DNA of 36,676 nucleotides from JAVWIF01 sp036639635. Its GTDB lineage: Bacteria > Bacillota_I > Bacilli_A > Erysipelotrichales > Erysipelotrichaceae. Position numbers and translations under genes: made by a program. Location: NCBI GenBank assembly GCA_036639635.1, contig JAVWIF010000016.1, forward strand, positions 1 to 36,676, written 5' to 3'. This document shows positions 16,864-25,429 of the stretch, piece after piece. The notes beneath the pieces are model-generated. The model was not told the DNA's origin, searched no databases, and saw nothing but the letters and a program-made list of their open reading frames with translations. Numbering within the stretch: position 1 is the first letter of the stretch; every line of letters starts with the position of its first letter.

Positions 16864-19800
16864 CTAAATGATTTCGTCGTTCTTTAAACAAGCAATTAAG
16901 CGCTCTGTATTCTTACCATCATGGTAGGTTACTAGCTTTTGATAACGTTCTACATATTCACTCGCTTGTCCTTGTTCATAATTGGTTTTAAATACCTTCT
17001 TTAAATCTTTTGTATGATAACAAATATCTCCATAGGCATTTTTCTCATTTAACATAAGTTTGGTTGTTGGTCCATAGTTTGTTAAACATTCATCTTTTTC
17101 TTCCCAGTAAAAGATAACATTACTACCACGATAGAATGCATCATAGGCAATAGAGGAATAGTCCGTAATTAACACTTTTGTTTCTTTTAAGACATCGTCA
17201 TATTTACTTTCACTATCAATATAGGCTTTTAATGGAAACTCAGCATTTCCTAGCGCATCAGCAAACAGTGGATGAGGTAATATTACAATATGTTCACGAT
17301 ATTTTTTATCAATTGTATTCACAATTCGTTCTATCATCTGATAATATTTAGTCGCTTCAAAATCATAGCGTGCATTGTTATATTCCCAAGGACGCCATGT
17401 TGGCATAATAACTATCTTATCTGCACTTTCATTTAATACATTACGATCATATTTAGGTAAACCACTAATATAAATCATATCACGATTATACTTTCCTAGT
17501 TCTATAAAGTGATTTGCTTCTTCTTCACTAGAAACTACAACCCTATATTTCCCTTTTGTTTTCTTTGGCTTAAAGAATTTTCTTGATTCTGAATCTAGTG
17601 ATACCATATACATAACCCCATGTTGAAGGAATACATAATTGACATTCTTTTTTGCTAGTTTACGTTGTGCATATTTATTAGAGATACGTAAATCAATCGC
17701 ATGTACTAAAGCTTCTGAGCTTAAAAAAGTCTTTGATTTAAAGAAATACAAATAATGTTTAAAGCTTGTTTTATAAATGATATTCTTTTTATATTTTTCT
17801 TCAATTCGATCCAAATGTGGATATGATTTATCAAGAATAAAATACGCATTGTTTTGTCCACTATCAATTAGTTTCTCATATAATACGGATGCACTTTCTT
17901 CATAACGACTGCTTTCTTTTTCAAATAATAATATGATTTTTTTCATCGGTACTATCTTTGCGACATAATAGGCGAAACCTAGTTTAATTTGTTCCTTACG
18001 TGCATCTGTTGCGTTTTTCTTGCGTACACTAAAGTATAAAACATTGTTTATCGTTTGACGAAAATACGCACTTGTTTCACTCTGTTCAAAGATATGAATT
18101 GGTCCGCGTTTATTTTTCCCTTTACGTAAATGAGCTAAATTAAATTTAATTCCCGTCTTAATTCCATATCCTTCACAATCTTCAAATACAACATTTACCT
18201 TATTTTGTATTTCTAAATCACGTACATCTCCATAAGGTATTACAAATGAATATTTAGTTAAGCGAATATAGTTTCCAAAATGGATACCTTCTTTGACATG
18301 GGCATCATATGTATGAATACCTACTTGTACACGCAAGTTCTTTAGGGAAAATGGTAATAAAGTAATTGCTAAAGCACGTGCACTAAACTTACAACCTTCT
18401 TTGGTATTATGAATATGATAGGACAAGTTTCCCATCTTTAAACATTTATTATAATACGTTTCTTTTTCTTCTTCCCATAAATCTTTTACATTATCAAAGC
18501 GATGGTCAATAACTTCATCATAATGCTTTTTAAAATAAGCTATCATAATTTGATAGGCATGCTTATGTGCCATAATACCCATAACATTGTTATGTTGAAT
18601 ATGGGCTTCTTTAGGACAATCAAACGTACTAAAAATACGCACCATGTATTGTGGGTTACCTGAAAAATATACGACTCTAGAAGGCTCTATACCATAAAAC
18701 AAGCGATGACGTTCGCTTAACAAACGCTCCTTACCAAATAAGTGTAAATGCTTATCTGCCCAAAGAAAGCGTGTGCTACAAGCCAAACCAATCTTTTCTT
18801 TAACACTAAATTCAAATTTACTAACAAGCGCATAATATGAAATATTCTTAGGTAAGCTTTCTAAAAAGGCTACTTTCTTACTCGTGATTTTCCCACTAAA
18901 ACAAAGGACTACATGACTTTTAGGATTTTGTTTTTTTGTGTCAATTAAATATGTTAACAAACGCTCATTTAATTTCTGGTTTTTTAACTTTCCGCCATAA
19001 ACTAAAATAGTTTCTTTTTCATTACGAGTTGCCTTACTTATAGATAATCCCCTTTTTTTATTATGAATCAATAAATCAAGTACCATTTGAGGGGTATTGA
19101 TATTAGCATAAGCACAATATGTTTCAAGAAAGACATCCATGTTTTTATTCTTTGTTTTTTTATTAATTTCTTTGATTAGTGAATCAACTGCTTTAACGAT
19201 TGGAAATGGTAAGTCTTCCAATGGGAAATAGGTTCCTCTATCACGCATATAGTCTTCTATATCATAAGCAAATAGAATAACTTTTCGTTTGTTAGTAGCA
19301 AAATCAAAGAAAACACTAGAGTAATCTGTTACTAAGATATCACAAATAGCTAAAAAATCGTATGTTTCATACTCACTAGGAAATGGCATAATGTGTTTAT
19401 ATTTGGTGTAGTCCATGCTATCCCCTAATAAGAAATGAAGATTTACGTAAAAAATTTGATCATCTTTTAATTGTTTATCAATTTCAATAAAATAAGCATC
19501 TAAAATCTCTTGTTGGATTTTAGTATCTGCATTACGTCCACTTCCACGCCATGTTGGCATATAGGCAATGAGTTTCTTATCTTCTAAATTTAATTTTTTA
19601 CGTAATGCTTCATTGTTTTCATCATCTAAAAACACCGCATTTCGTGGGTAATCTGCTAATAATATTTTCCCATGGTCAATATTTTCTAATAAGTAATCTT
19701 TCATAAACACATTCTTAGTAAACTCATTAGGAAATAATGCATAATCTGCCATTAAATAATTCTTTTGAATATTTGCTAAAGATAATGCATTCTTTAAATC

Positions 19801-20208
19801 ACTTTTACCAAGGGTCTTTAGAGGTGTTCCATGCCATGTGTTTAAATATACTTGTTCTTCTCGTTTTAAGAAGTATGGAGGAAAAGAGTTATCAGTTAAC
19901 AAATACTTAGCAGTTGCTAAATAACGTTTATATTGATCACTATTACGAATCACTAGTTCTACTTGATACCCATAATAAGCAAAACGTTTTTTCGCATCTT
20001 CTTCATTATTTTTACTCACAACAAAAATAGGTTTCAAATCAACCCACTTTTTGTTGGTACATATCTCACGTACGATAGCAAACATGTTCCCATTTAGATT
20101 TTTTCCTTGTCCTGCTTCTAGTAAGACTAGTTGCTCATTCACAGGGGTTGCTTGTTCCTTCAAATATAAATTCTTCTTAAACTTCTTTAGTATTCTTTTT
20201 AAGCGCAT
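16864..20208 (-). CDS. Double-headed CDP-glycerol glycerophosphotransferase family protein (1114 aa)
   Basis: A very long member of the teichoic acid polymerase family with two catalytic-type modules. Module 1 (about 1-385) has TWHGTPLK with His126, MPTWRGSG at 217-224, NLHFLLG with His258 (in place of the usual KPH context) and TDYSSVFFDF at 294-303. Module 2 (about 750-1114) has a diverged FLQHGVMY with His863, MPTWRPWEY, a well-kept LPHP at 977-980 and TDYSSIAYDAFYRGS from about 1015. Between them, 395-530 resembles a Rossmann-like half of a GT-B glycosyltransferase, and 540-740 looks beta-rich. It may join two different transfer steps in one chain. It follows tagD by 19 bases and has an AGAGGAG site. 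Neither donor nor acceptor can be read directly. Confidence 0.85.
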   Translation of the reverse strand: MRLKRILKKFKKNLYLKEQATPVNEQLVLLEAGQGKNLNGNMFAIVREICTNKKWVDLKPIFVVSKNNEEDAKKRFAYYGYQVELVIRNSDQYKRYLATAKYLLTDNSFPPYFLKREEQVYLNTWHGTPLKTLGKSDLKNALSLANIQKNYLMADYALFPNEFTKNVFMKDYLLENIDHGKILLADYPRNAVFLDDENNEALRKKLNLEDKKLIAYMPTWRGSGRNADTKIQQEILDAYFIEIDKQLKDDQIFYVNLHFLLGDSMDYTKYKHIMPFPSEYETYDFLAICDILVTDYSSVFFDFATNKRKVILFAYDIEDYMRDRGTYFPLEDLPFPIVKAVDSLIKEINKKTKNKNMDVFLETYCAYANINTPQMVLDLLIHNKKRGLSISKATRNEKETILVYGGKLKNQKLNERLLTYLIDTKKQNPKSHVVLCFSGKITSKKVAFLESLPKNISYYALVSKFEFSVKEKIGLACSTRFLWADKHLHLFGKERLLSERHRLFYGIEPSRVVYFSGNPQYMVRIFSTFDCPKEAHIQHNNVMGIMAHKHAYQIMIAYFKKHYDEVIDHRFDNVKDLWEEEKETYYNKCLKMGNLSYHIHNTKEGCKFSARALAITLLPFSLKNLRVQVGIHTYDAHVKEGIHFGNYIRLTKYSFVIPYGDVRDLEIQNKVNVVFEDCEGYGIKTGIKFNLAHLRKGKNKRGPIHIFEQSETSAYFRQTINNVLYFSVRKKNATDARKEQIKLGFAYYVAKIVPMKKIILLFEKESSRYEESASVLYEKLIDSGQNNAYFILDKSYPHLDRIEEKYKKNIIYKTSFKHYLYFFKSKTFLSSEALVHAIDLRISNKYAQRKLAKKNVNYVFLQHGVMYMVSLDSESRKFFKPKKTKGKYRVVVSSEEEANHFIELGKYNRDMIYISGLPKYDRNVLNESADKIVIMPTWRPWEYNNARYDFEATKYYQMIERIVNTIDKKYREHIVILPHPLFADALGNAEFPLKAYIDSESKYDDVLKETKVLITDYSSIAYDAFYRGSNVIFYWEEKDECLTNYGPTTKLMLNEKNAYGDICYHTKDLKKVFKTNYEQGQASEYVERYQKLVTYHDGKNTERLIACLKNDEII

Positions 20209-20227
20209 GTACTTCTCCTCTTCAATC

Positions 20228-20617
20228 CTATTTTTTAATTTCTTCTTTTAATTGTGTCGTACTAATCCCAAGTGTACGTGGTAAATACACGACTTCACAG
20301 TATTCTTTTAGGAAATCAAACTTACCTTCCCAATCATCACCCATAACAAAAACATCGATTCCATATTTTTGTACATCTTTAACCTTTTGGTCCCAACTAG
20401 TTTCTAAAATTACTTCATCTACGTATTTGATTGCTTCCACAATCTGCATACGGTCACGATCACATATCTGACAAACTTTTCCTTTACCAGCATTAAATTC
20501 ATCGCTGCTTACCGCAACAATCAAATAGTCTCCTAATTCTTTTGCTCGTTTTAAAATATTTAAATGCCCTATATGAAATAAATCAAAGGTTCCATACGTA
20601 ATTACTTTTTTCATCAT
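20228..20617 (-). CDS. tagD: Glycerol-3-phosphate cytidylyltransferase
   Basis: A 129-residue cytoplasmic nucleotidyltransferase that makes CDP-glycerol from CTP and sn-glycerol-3-phosphate, the donor for glycerol teichoic acids. GTFDLFHIGH at 9-18 holds the HxGH catalytic motif, and RTLGISTTQLK near the C-terminus is the second family signature. The length is identical to the typical 129-132 residues. Two ATG codons are adjacent; the AGGAG site lies 5 bases from the first (20617) and 8 from the second (20614), so either may be used. Substrate would come from GpsA, encoded just upstream of this operon (22440-23441), and product would feed the three following genes. Confidence 0.95.
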   Translation of the reverse strand: MMKKVITYGTFDLFHIGHLNILKRAKELGDYLIVAVSSDEFNAGKGKVCQICDRDRMQIVEAIKYVDEVILETSWDQKVKDVQKYGIDVFVMGDDWEGKFDFLKEYCEVVYLPRTLGISTTQLKEEIKK

Positions 20618-20626
20618 CTAATCTCC

Positions 20627-21451
20627 TTACCAAAGAAATTTTCTTTTCTTATCATGAATCATACGTTCTTTAAACAATTCGTCTCGTTGTTTCTTTTTTG
20701 TTGCTTCATCCATTGTATTATATTCATCTACATACGTTGCATAATGATCACAAACTGTTTGAATATCACCTATTTCACGTAGTTTTCCACCTTCTATCCA
20801 CATTCCTGTGTGACAAAAGTCTCTTACTTGTGGCAATGCATGAGAAATAAAAAAGATTGTTTTTCCTTGTTCATCGCGTAACTTCTTCATTCGGTTCATA
20901 CACTTTTGTGCAAACCCTTTATCTCCAACGGATAAGGCTTCATCTACAATAAAGATATCTGGATTTAATGCTAAGGATATGGAGAAGCCTAGTCTTGACT
21001 TCATTCCACTTGAATACTTTTTCACTGGTTGATATAAGAAGTCACCTAGTTCCGCAAATTCAATAACTCCTTGCTTTATCTCTTCTATTTGTTTTTTCTT
21101 TAAACCTAGTAAAGCTCCTTTTAAATCAATGTTTTCTTCACCTGTTAGTTGCATATTTAAACCTGTATTAATAGCAATTAACGCTTGTTCACCATTGACA
21201 AACATATTACCAGAATCAGAATCAGATATACCCGATAAAATTAACGATAACGTAGACTTACCTGAACCATTGGTACCAAGTATTCCTACACAGTCTCCTT
21301 TTTCAATTTTAAAGTTGATATCTTTTAAAGCATAGAAATGATCATCAGACTTCTTTTGTCCTTTTTTTGCTTTCTTTTGTAATCGATATATTTTAGAGAT
21401 ATCTTCCATTACCACAGCATATTCATGGTAATCATTTTTAACTTTTGCCAT
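20627..21451 (-). CDS. tagH: Teichoic acid/polysaccharide ABC exporter, ATPase subunit (TagH-type)
   Basis: A 274-residue ATP-binding protein that pairs with the permease encoded immediately upstream to flip a lipid-linked polymer across the membrane. Walker A GTNGSGKS is at 59-66, a degenerate signature YSSGMKSRL at 146-154 (typical of polysaccharide exporters) and Walker B DIFIVDE at 165-171, followed by the H-loop FFISHAL. It lacks the roughly 250-residue C-terminal extension of B. subtilis TagH and resembles the short form of S. aureus TarH in size. The start has AGGAGG 8 bases upstream; it follows tagG by 12 bases. Confidence 0.9.
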   Translation of the reverse strand: MAKVKNDYHEYAVVMEDISKIYRLQKKAKKGQKKSDDHFYALKDINFKIEKGDCVGILGTNGSGKSTLSLILSGISDSDSGNMFVNGEQALIAINTGLNMQLTGEENIDLKGALLGLKKKQIEEIKQGVIEFAELGDFLYQPVKKYSSGMKSRLGFSISLALNPDIFIVDEALSVGDKGFAQKCMNRMKKLRDEQGKTIFFISHALPQVRDFCHTGMWIEGGKLREIGDIQTVCDHYATYVDEYNTMDEATKKKQRDELFKERMIHDKKRKFLW

Positions 21452-21463
21452 TTATTTATCCTC

Positions 21464-22270
21464 CTAAATCATATCGATAAATTTCGTCTTAAATTTATAC
21501 ATTAAAAAACAACCTAGTGAAAACATCACAACAATGAGTACCCAGAAATATAAAGTCATCGCAGGATGTGCGAAAATACTTTTTCCAAAAAAGATGCAAT
21601 CACGATACCCTTGTACAATATAATATACCGGATTTAATTTCATAATAAAATTCAGTATTGGTAATGTATCAAAATGTGCTGGCCAAAGTACTGGTGACAA
21701 GTATAGAATCATGCGCATTAAGCTTGTGATTAATTTCTTTACATCTCGCCAAAGCATTGTTAAAACTGAAGTAATTAAGGCAAGCGATTCTACTAACACA
21801 AGTGCACAAATCGCATAATAAATAACACCTAACCAATAGACATTAGGATAATAACCTGATAACAATAATACAACTAAGGCAATTACTAACATGCAAAGAT
21901 GATTAAATAATTCTTTTGCACATACGGTCATTGGTAAAATACTAACTGGAAATTTCATCTTTGTGATTACGTTCGTTTTAGAAAAGATTGCACTACAACC
22001 TTGTACAATACAAGGTTGAATAAACCACCAAGCACAAAACCCAACAACCACCCATGGTAAGTAAGGAATTCCTTGTTGTTCACCACGTGACATTCCAAGT
22101 CCAAATACTAAATAATAAGTTGCGACTTGAATAGCTGGAGAAGCAAAATTCCAAAATAAACCAAATTTAGAATCACGCATTTCTCCTAATAATTCATATT
22201 TAGCAATACAGAAAATCCGATATATATTACTTATATTTTCTTTTATAACATAACTGATACTTTTAAACAT
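21464..22270 (-). CDS. tagG: Teichoic acid/polysaccharide ABC exporter, permease (TagG-type)
   Basis: A 268-residue ABC-2 permease with about six membrane spans, beginning with an amphipathic segment and the family motif YELLGEMRDSKFGLFWNFASPAIQ at about 28-51 in residue space. It would form the membrane half of a TagGH exporter that flips lipid-linked teichoic acid or a related polymer to the outer face. Aromatic-rich segments (CAWWFIQP) and the conserved YLSPVLWPA near residue 190 are typical of O-antigen/teichoic acid exporters. It is the first gene of the six-gene operon; an AAGGAG site lies 9 bases before the ATG. What exactly it carries is inferred from tagD and the glycerophosphotransferases behind it. 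Confidence 0.9.
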   Translation of the reverse strand: MFKSISYVIKENISNIYRIFCIAKYELLGEMRDSKFGLFWNFASPAIQVATYYLVFGLGMSRGEQQGIPYLPWVVVGFCAWWFIQPCIVQGCSAIFSKTNVITKMKFPVSILPMTVCAKELFNHLCMLVIALVVLLLSGYYPNVYWLGVIYYAICALVLVESLALITSVLTMLWRDVKKLITSLMRMILYLSPVLWPAHFDTLPILNFIMKLNPVYYIVQGYRDCIFFGKSIFAHPAMTLYFWVLIVVMFSLGCFLMYKFKTKFIDMI

Positions 22271-22318
22271 ATTGATTAACTCCTTTTCAAAGTTTAATTA
22301 CTTACGCATATCAGTCAT

Positions 22319-22324
22319 ATTATA
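22319..22324 (-). promoter_or_regulatory. Putative -10 box for the tag operon
   Basis: A perfect TATAAT on the minus strand, about 49 bases before the tagG ATG. The expected -35 position (22342-22347, TAGTGC) is a poor match. Confidence 0.4.
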
Positions 22325-22400
22325 CAACATATTGACTTTATGCACTAGTTAATTTTAGTTTCAAAAGTCTAGCTTTCTAAATTACCTATTTTCTCCCTAC

Positions 22401-22431
22401 AAAAAAGATCTAGCACTTTCACTAGATCTTT
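22401..22431 (-). terminator. Strong terminator after gpsA
   Basis: A perfect 10-bp stem pairs AAAGATCTAG (22404-22413) with CTAGATCTTT (22422-22431) around an 8-base loop, ending in a run of T on the minus strand. It isolates gpsA from the tag operon. Confidence 0.9.
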
Positions 22432-22439
22432 CTTTATTC

Positions 22440-23441
22440 TTATAAAATTATTTCAGTTTTTAAGTCTCTTAACATTAAATTTTTTGCTGATTGTGAAGGT
22501 TGTTCATCTTCAAATAACACTTTATAAATTTCATGTACAATTGGCATATCAATTCCCATTTTCATAGCTGTTTCATGTACTGCTTTTGCCGTACGTACAC
22601 CTTCTACTGTTTTGGTATTGTTATCCCAAAAATATTTTGCACTGTTATGCTTTCCAATTTCAAAACCTGCTTGGAAGTTTCTGGAATGTTTACTCGTACA
22701 AGTAACAATTAAATCTCCAATTCCACTAAGCCCCATAAAGGTTTCTTGTCGACCACCTAAAGCCATTCCATAACGTGTCATTTCCATCAGTCCACGTGTA
22801 ATTAAAGCAGCTCTTGTATTGTCTCCATAACCAAGACCTGCAAGTACGCCACTAGCTAGTGCAATGGCATTTTTAACAGCAACTCCCACTTCACTACCGA
22901 TTTCATCATTTCCTGTATAAACACGTAAGTAATCATTTGAGAACGTTTCTTGTACCACTTTAGCATCTTCTTCACATAAAGATATCGCACAAATAGTTGT
23001 TAACATACGTACAACAACTTCTTCCGCATGAGAAGGTCCTATCAAAGATACAACACTACTTAAATGTTCTTCCTTAATATTCTTACGAATGACACAAGAC
23101 ATTCTTTCAAAGCTTTCAGGATGAAAACCTTTAGAAGTATTTACAACAATTGTTTTCTTATCTAAGATAGTATCAATTTGTTGACAAACACTTTCAATTG
23201 CTATGGTAGGTACGCTTAGTACCACAACGTCTGATCCTTTTACAACATTGATATCATTTGTTCCTTGTAACTTAGGATTTAAAGGAATATCCTCAAAGTA
23301 CTTTGTATTTTCATGTTTTGTATTAATATCATTTATTTCACTTTCAGAGGTTCCATAGATAGTAACATCAACTCCGTTATCACAAAGAACTTGTGCTAAG
23401 CCAGTTCCCCAGCTTCCACTTCCAATGACCACTACTTTCAT
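22440..23441 (-). CDS. gpsA: NAD(P)-dependent glycerol-3-phosphate dehydrogenase
   Basis: A 333-residue cytoplasmic enzyme reducing dihydroxyacetone phosphate to sn-glycerol-3-phosphate, the backbone of phospholipids and of glycerol teichoic acids. The N-terminal nucleotide-binding motif GSGSWGTG is at 7-14. The catalytic-domain segments VGVAVKNAIALASG (with the active-site lysine), NTRAALITRG and GLSGIGDLIVTCTS are all present. Length is normal. The AGAGAGGT site is 10 bases before the ATG. It has its own promoter and terminator but sits directly before the tag operon, whose TagD uses its product. Confidence 0.96.
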   Translation of the reverse strand: MKVVVIGSGSWGTGLAQVLCDNGVDVTIYGTSESEINDINTKHENTKYFEDIPLNPKLQGTNDINVVKGSDVVVLSVPTIAIESVCQQIDTILDKKTIVVNTSKGFHPESFERMSCVIRKNIKEEHLSSVVSLIGPSHAEEVVVRMLTTICAISLCEEDAKVVQETFSNDYLRVYTGNDEIGSEVGVAVKNAIALASGVLAGLGYGDNTRAALITRGLMEMTRYGMALGGRQETFMGLSGIGDLIVTCTSKHSRNFQAGFEIGKHNSAKYFWDNNTKTVEGVRTAKAVHETAMKMGIDMPIVHEIYKVLFEDEQPSQSAKNLMLRDLKTEIIL

Positions 23442-23469
23442 ATCTTCACTACCTCTCTATATTGAGATT

Positions 23470-23498
23470 ATTATACACATTATCGCTGCACTTCGCAA
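23470..23498 (-). promoter_or_regulatory. Sigma-A promoter of gpsA
   Basis: TTGCGA (23493-23498) and a perfect TATAAT (23470-23475) on the minus strand are exactly 17 bases apart, 28 bases before the ATG. Confidence 0.65.
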
Positions 23499-23523
23499 TC
23501 AATCTATGCTTTCTTATGTGTTT

Positions 23524-25365
23524 TTACTTCTTTTTCTTTTTCTTATGTTCTAATAACACACCACCATAAGCTTTTATATCCAATGTAATATGGTTAGGTA
23601 AATTATTCAATGTTCCTTCTTCACTCTTTATCTTGCGTAAATGTTCAACATTTCCACCATATTCACTTAGTTCACTATTTAACACTTCATGATACATGCC
23701 TTTTTCACTCACTCCAATTGGTTTTTGTTCATAATCATTTGGAGAGAAATTAAGAATCACAATATAATCGCATTCTTCGCTTCGACGCATATAACTAAAT
23801 AAGTTTTGATCAGTATTATCAGCATCAATCCATACAAAAGATGTATAATCATATTCGTTTTCATATAAGGTCGTACTCTTCTTATATATTTCTCCAAGTT
23901 TCGCAAAATACTTATGAAATGCATCGTGCATTGGGTATTTCAACAATCCCCAATCACACTCTTTCGTTTCATCCCATTCACGGAAATGAGCTAATTCATT
24001 CCCCATAAAGTTTAATTTTTTACCTGGATGGGTAAACATATACAAGTACAATGTTCGTAATTGCGCAAACTTTTCTTCATACGTTCCCCAAATCTTATCG
24101 ACAATTGTTTTCTTTCCATGTACGACTTCATCATGTGAAAATTCAATTAAGAACTTCTCAGAATAGAAGTAAGCCATCGAGAACGTTATATAGTTATGGT
24201 GCCATTTACGATAAATAGGATCTTTTTCTAAATATTTCAAGGTATCATTCATCCAACCTAAATCCCATTTATAGTCAAATCCTAATCCATCATCACTGGT
24301 AGGTGCTGTTACTTTTGGATAATCACTAGAGTCTTCAGCGATTAACATAACACCTTTGTATGCTTGTGATAGATTGTAATTCATTCGTTTAATAAAGTGA
24401 ATAGCGCCTTCATTAACACCTAAGTCTTTATTGCCATGCCAATGAATAATATTACTAATAGCATCCATTCTTAAGCCATCAATATGATATTTATCAATCC
24501 AGAAACTAGCTGCTGACATTAGAAAACTACGAACCTCTTCTTTCCATAAGTTAAAGTTAGCAGTCCCCCATTGAGAATCGGCATCATTTGCTTTTTCATA
24601 TTCATAAAGTGGTGTTCCATCAAAATAAGAAAGTGCAAAGTCATCTCTTACAAAATGCACAGGAACAAAGTCTAAGATAATTCCAATATTAGCTTTATGA
24701 CAAGCATTGATTAAATACATTAGTTCTTCAACACTGCCATAACGACTTGTTGCACTAAAGTATCCACTACATTGGTAACCCCAAGATCCATCAAATGGAA
24801 ATTCATTTAAAGGCATTAATTCAATATGGGTAAAGTTGTTATCTTTCATATAGGCAATTAATTCTTTCGCAATTGCTTTATAGTTAACCCATTCTTCATC
24901 TTCTTTTTTCTTCCAAGAACCGATATGTAATTCATAGATATTCATTGGCTTCTCAAAGTTTTTCGTTCTTGTATCTAACCATTTTTGATCTGACCATTTA
25001 TAATGTTCTAAATCAACAATGATACTAGCTGTATTTGGTCTTAATTCACTATAGAATGCATAAGGATCCATTTTATCTACGACTCTATCTGTTGCTTGTG
25101 TCACACGATATTTATACATATCTCCAACACTTACTCCAGCAATAAAGATTGACCATATCCCTTTATCATCTTTACGTTTCATTTCATGGCCTTTGCAACT
25201 CCAACCATCAAATGAACCAATTACTTGTATATTTTTAGCATGTGGAGCAAACGTTGTAAAGCGTACTCCTTTTGTATTTCTTTCGACGCATAAGTGAGCA
25301 CCAAAAACTTCATATGCATCAATGGCATTTCCTTGGTAATAGGTATCTATGATTTTATTTTTCAT
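23524..25365 (-). CDS. glgB: 1,4-alpha-glucan branching enzyme
   Basis: A 613-residue GH13 enzyme that cuts an alpha-1,4 chain and rejoins it through an alpha-1,6 bond to make glycogen branches. A CBM48 domain (about 20-115, with GSFDGW at 50-55) precedes the catalytic barrel. The catalytic residues are Asp301 (GLRMDAIS), Glu344 (LIAEDSS) and Asp412 (EFSHDEVVHGKKT, the branching-enzyme form of the motif). The length fits the short-N-terminus class. The C-terminus is an odd run of lysines (HKKKKKK). AGGAGGA lies 8 bases before the ATG. It follows pgcA by 64 bases with a weak hairpin between, so partial readthrough is likely. No glycogen synthase or ADP-glucose pyrophosphorylase is in the window. 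Confidence 0.96.
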   Translation of the reverse strand: MKNKIIDTYYQGNAIDAYEVFGAHLCVERNTKGVRFTTFAPHAKNIQVIGSFDGWSCKGHEMKRKDDKGIWSIFIAGVSVGDMYKYRVTQATDRVVDKMDPYAFYSELRPNTASIIVDLEHYKWSDQKWLDTRTKNFEKPMNIYELHIGSWKKKEDEEWVNYKAIAKELIAYMKDNNFTHIELMPLNEFPFDGSWGYQCSGYFSATSRYGSVEELMYLINACHKANIGIILDFVPVHFVRDDFALSYFDGTPLYEYEKANDADSQWGTANFNLWKEEVRSFLMSAASFWIDKYHIDGLRMDAISNIIHWHGNKDLGVNEGAIHFIKRMNYNLSQAYKGVMLIAEDSSDYPKVTAPTSDDGLGFDYKWDLGWMNDTLKYLEKDPIYRKWHHNYITFSMAYFYSEKFLIEFSHDEVVHGKKTIVDKIWGTYEEKFAQLRTLYLYMFTHPGKKLNFMGNELAHFREWDETKECDWGLLKYPMHDAFHKYFAKLGEIYKKSTTLYENEYDYTSFVWIDADNTDQNLFSYMRRSEECDYIVILNFSPNDYEQKPIGVSEKGMYHEVLNSELSEYGGNVEHLRKIKSEEGTLNNLPNHITLDIKAYGGVLLEHKKKKKK

Positions 25366-25400
25366 GAGTAGTCCTCCTAGCTCATTGTTTTTTTATTGAT

Positions 25401-25424
25401 AAGGACAGCATTTCTACTGTCCTT
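25401..25424 (-). terminator. Hairpin between pgcA and glgB (weak terminator or attenuator)
   Basis: A perfect 8-bp stem pairs AAGGACAG with CTGTCCTT around an 8-base loop, just after the pgcA stop. The minus-strand sequence beyond it (ATCAATAAAA) lacks a proper T tract, so it may reduce rather than stop transcription into glgB, or protect the upstream message. Confidence 0.45.
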
Positions 25425-25429
25425 TAAGT

